A stretch of 6,967 bases of DNA, from positions 1 through 6,967 of the forward strand of contig JAJZEJ010000710.1 of the NCBI GenBank assembly GCA_021828635.1, given 5' to 3'. This stretch comes from Chloroflexota bacterium. Lineage in GTDB: Bacteria > Chloroflexota > Ktedonobacteria > Ktedonobacterales > Ktedonobacteraceae. The notes beneath the pieces are model-generated. The model saw nothing but the letters and a program-made list of their open reading frames with translations, did no database searches and was not told where the DNA came from. Each line of letters begins with the position of its first letter. The first letter of the stretch is position 1. The translations under genes and the position numbers were made by a program. Shown here in pieces: positions 6,669-6,967 of the stretch.

Positions 6669-6967
6669 TCATGTTCCGGCCTCAATGTTGGCAAAGATGT
6701 GCGCAGCCGGAAGGATACGCTGTCCGTGATCGAGAACAATCGACCAGCCGGTCATATCTTTTTGAATATCGTCAGGAAAGGCTGGGCGCGGAGCCATCAG
6801 CCAGGCGACCGCGCCCAGCACCCCTTGCGACTTTTCGGCGGTCACTTCTTCCAGCACACCTCGGTAAACTCCGGCCTGCCATTGTTGACTGCCGGTAATA
6901 GTTGAACTGGTGGTGGTTGCCAGTCCATTGCTGGCTCCGAACTCCTCTAGCAGGATGGGCTTGCCAC
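6669..6967 (-). CDS. C-terminal end of a glycoside hydrolase, GH5-like (clan GH-A)
   Basis: On the - strand a frame open from the window edge (first full codon at 6965-6963) runs 98 codons to a TGA at 6671-6669; the start lies beyond the window. It begins GKPILLEEFGAS, the pattern around beta strand 7 of clan GH-A hydrolases such as GH5 mannanases and cellulases, in which the Glu just before Phe-Gly is the catalytic nucleophile. About 40 residues later GVLGAVAWLM supplies the strand-8 Trp that usually lines the active site, and the rest resembles a normal end of the barrel (GWSIVLDHGQRILPAAHIF). The acid/base Glu (usually in an NEP motif) would lie outside the window. The piece contains no carbohydrate-binding module after the barrel. 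Such an enzyme cleaves beta-linked polysaccharides; substrate and export cannot be judged. A short internal GTG at 6857 is not a credible start because homology-like sequence continues upstream of it. Confidence 0.8.
   Translation of the reverse strand, partial: GKPILLEEFGASNGLATTTSSTITGSQQWQAGVYRGVLEEVTAEKSQGVLGAVAWLMAPRPAFPDDIQKDMTGWSIVLDHGQRILPAAHIFANIEAGT

Noticed and set aside
6656..6905. Two overlapping + strand open frames after the palindrome.
   Set aside because: Both are antisense to the glycoside hydrolase end, whose - strand reading has a clear GKPILLEEFG motif and extends to the window edge. The + frames have Arg/Pro-rich compositions typical of shadows.

Overview
The window reads as a five-gene cell-surface polysaccharide cluster on the + strand, followed by the 3' end of a convergent glycoside hydrolase gene on the - strand. 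The DNA is of moderate GC content, with closely packed genes and purine-rich ribosome binding sites. A DUF1616-type membrane protein beside GT4 glycosyltransferases, together with a palindrome of the form TGTAGGGA...TCCCTACA, would suit a member of the Chloroflexota, perhaps a Ktedonobacteria-like soil or compost organism. That placement is a guess from recollection; no marker gene in the window settles it.

Layout, left to right. Positions 1-1122 hold a GT4 glycosyltransferase whose start lies outside the window. Its stop codon overlaps (ATGA) the start of a 625-residue polytopic membrane protein (1119-2996) that looks like a GT-C-type transferase or polymerase with a soluble C-terminal domain. 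After 52 bases comes a 303-residue DUF1616-like protein (3049-3960). After 16 bases comes a Wzx-like polysaccharide flippase (3977-5419), which ends in an unusual tail made of an almost exact 39-bp duplication. After 28 bases comes a second GT4-like transferase (5448-6626) that lacks the usual EX7E glutamates. Its stop codon lies inside a 28-base palindrome (6622-6649). On the other side, convergent, is the C-terminal end of a probable GH5-like (clan GH-A) glycoside hydrolase (6669-6967).

Read together, the + strand genes could form one transcription unit. The two cytosolic GT4 enzymes would add sugars to a lipid-linked glycan, the flippase would export it, and the large membrane protein could act on the lipid-linked sugar or glycan outside the membrane, as polymerase or transferase. 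The DUF1616 protein, with a membrane anchor and a probable extracytoplasmic beta-rich domain, would be an accessory of unknown function. The hydrolase may process a polysaccharide, but it is on the opposite strand and need not belong to the pathway. No RNA gene, CRISPR array, insertion sequence or stretch longer than 300 bases without a gene is visible. I did not find convincing evidence for a wholly new system. The least explained parts are the large membrane protein with its DUF1616 neighbour, the duplicated flippase tail, and the palindrome that supplies a stop codon.
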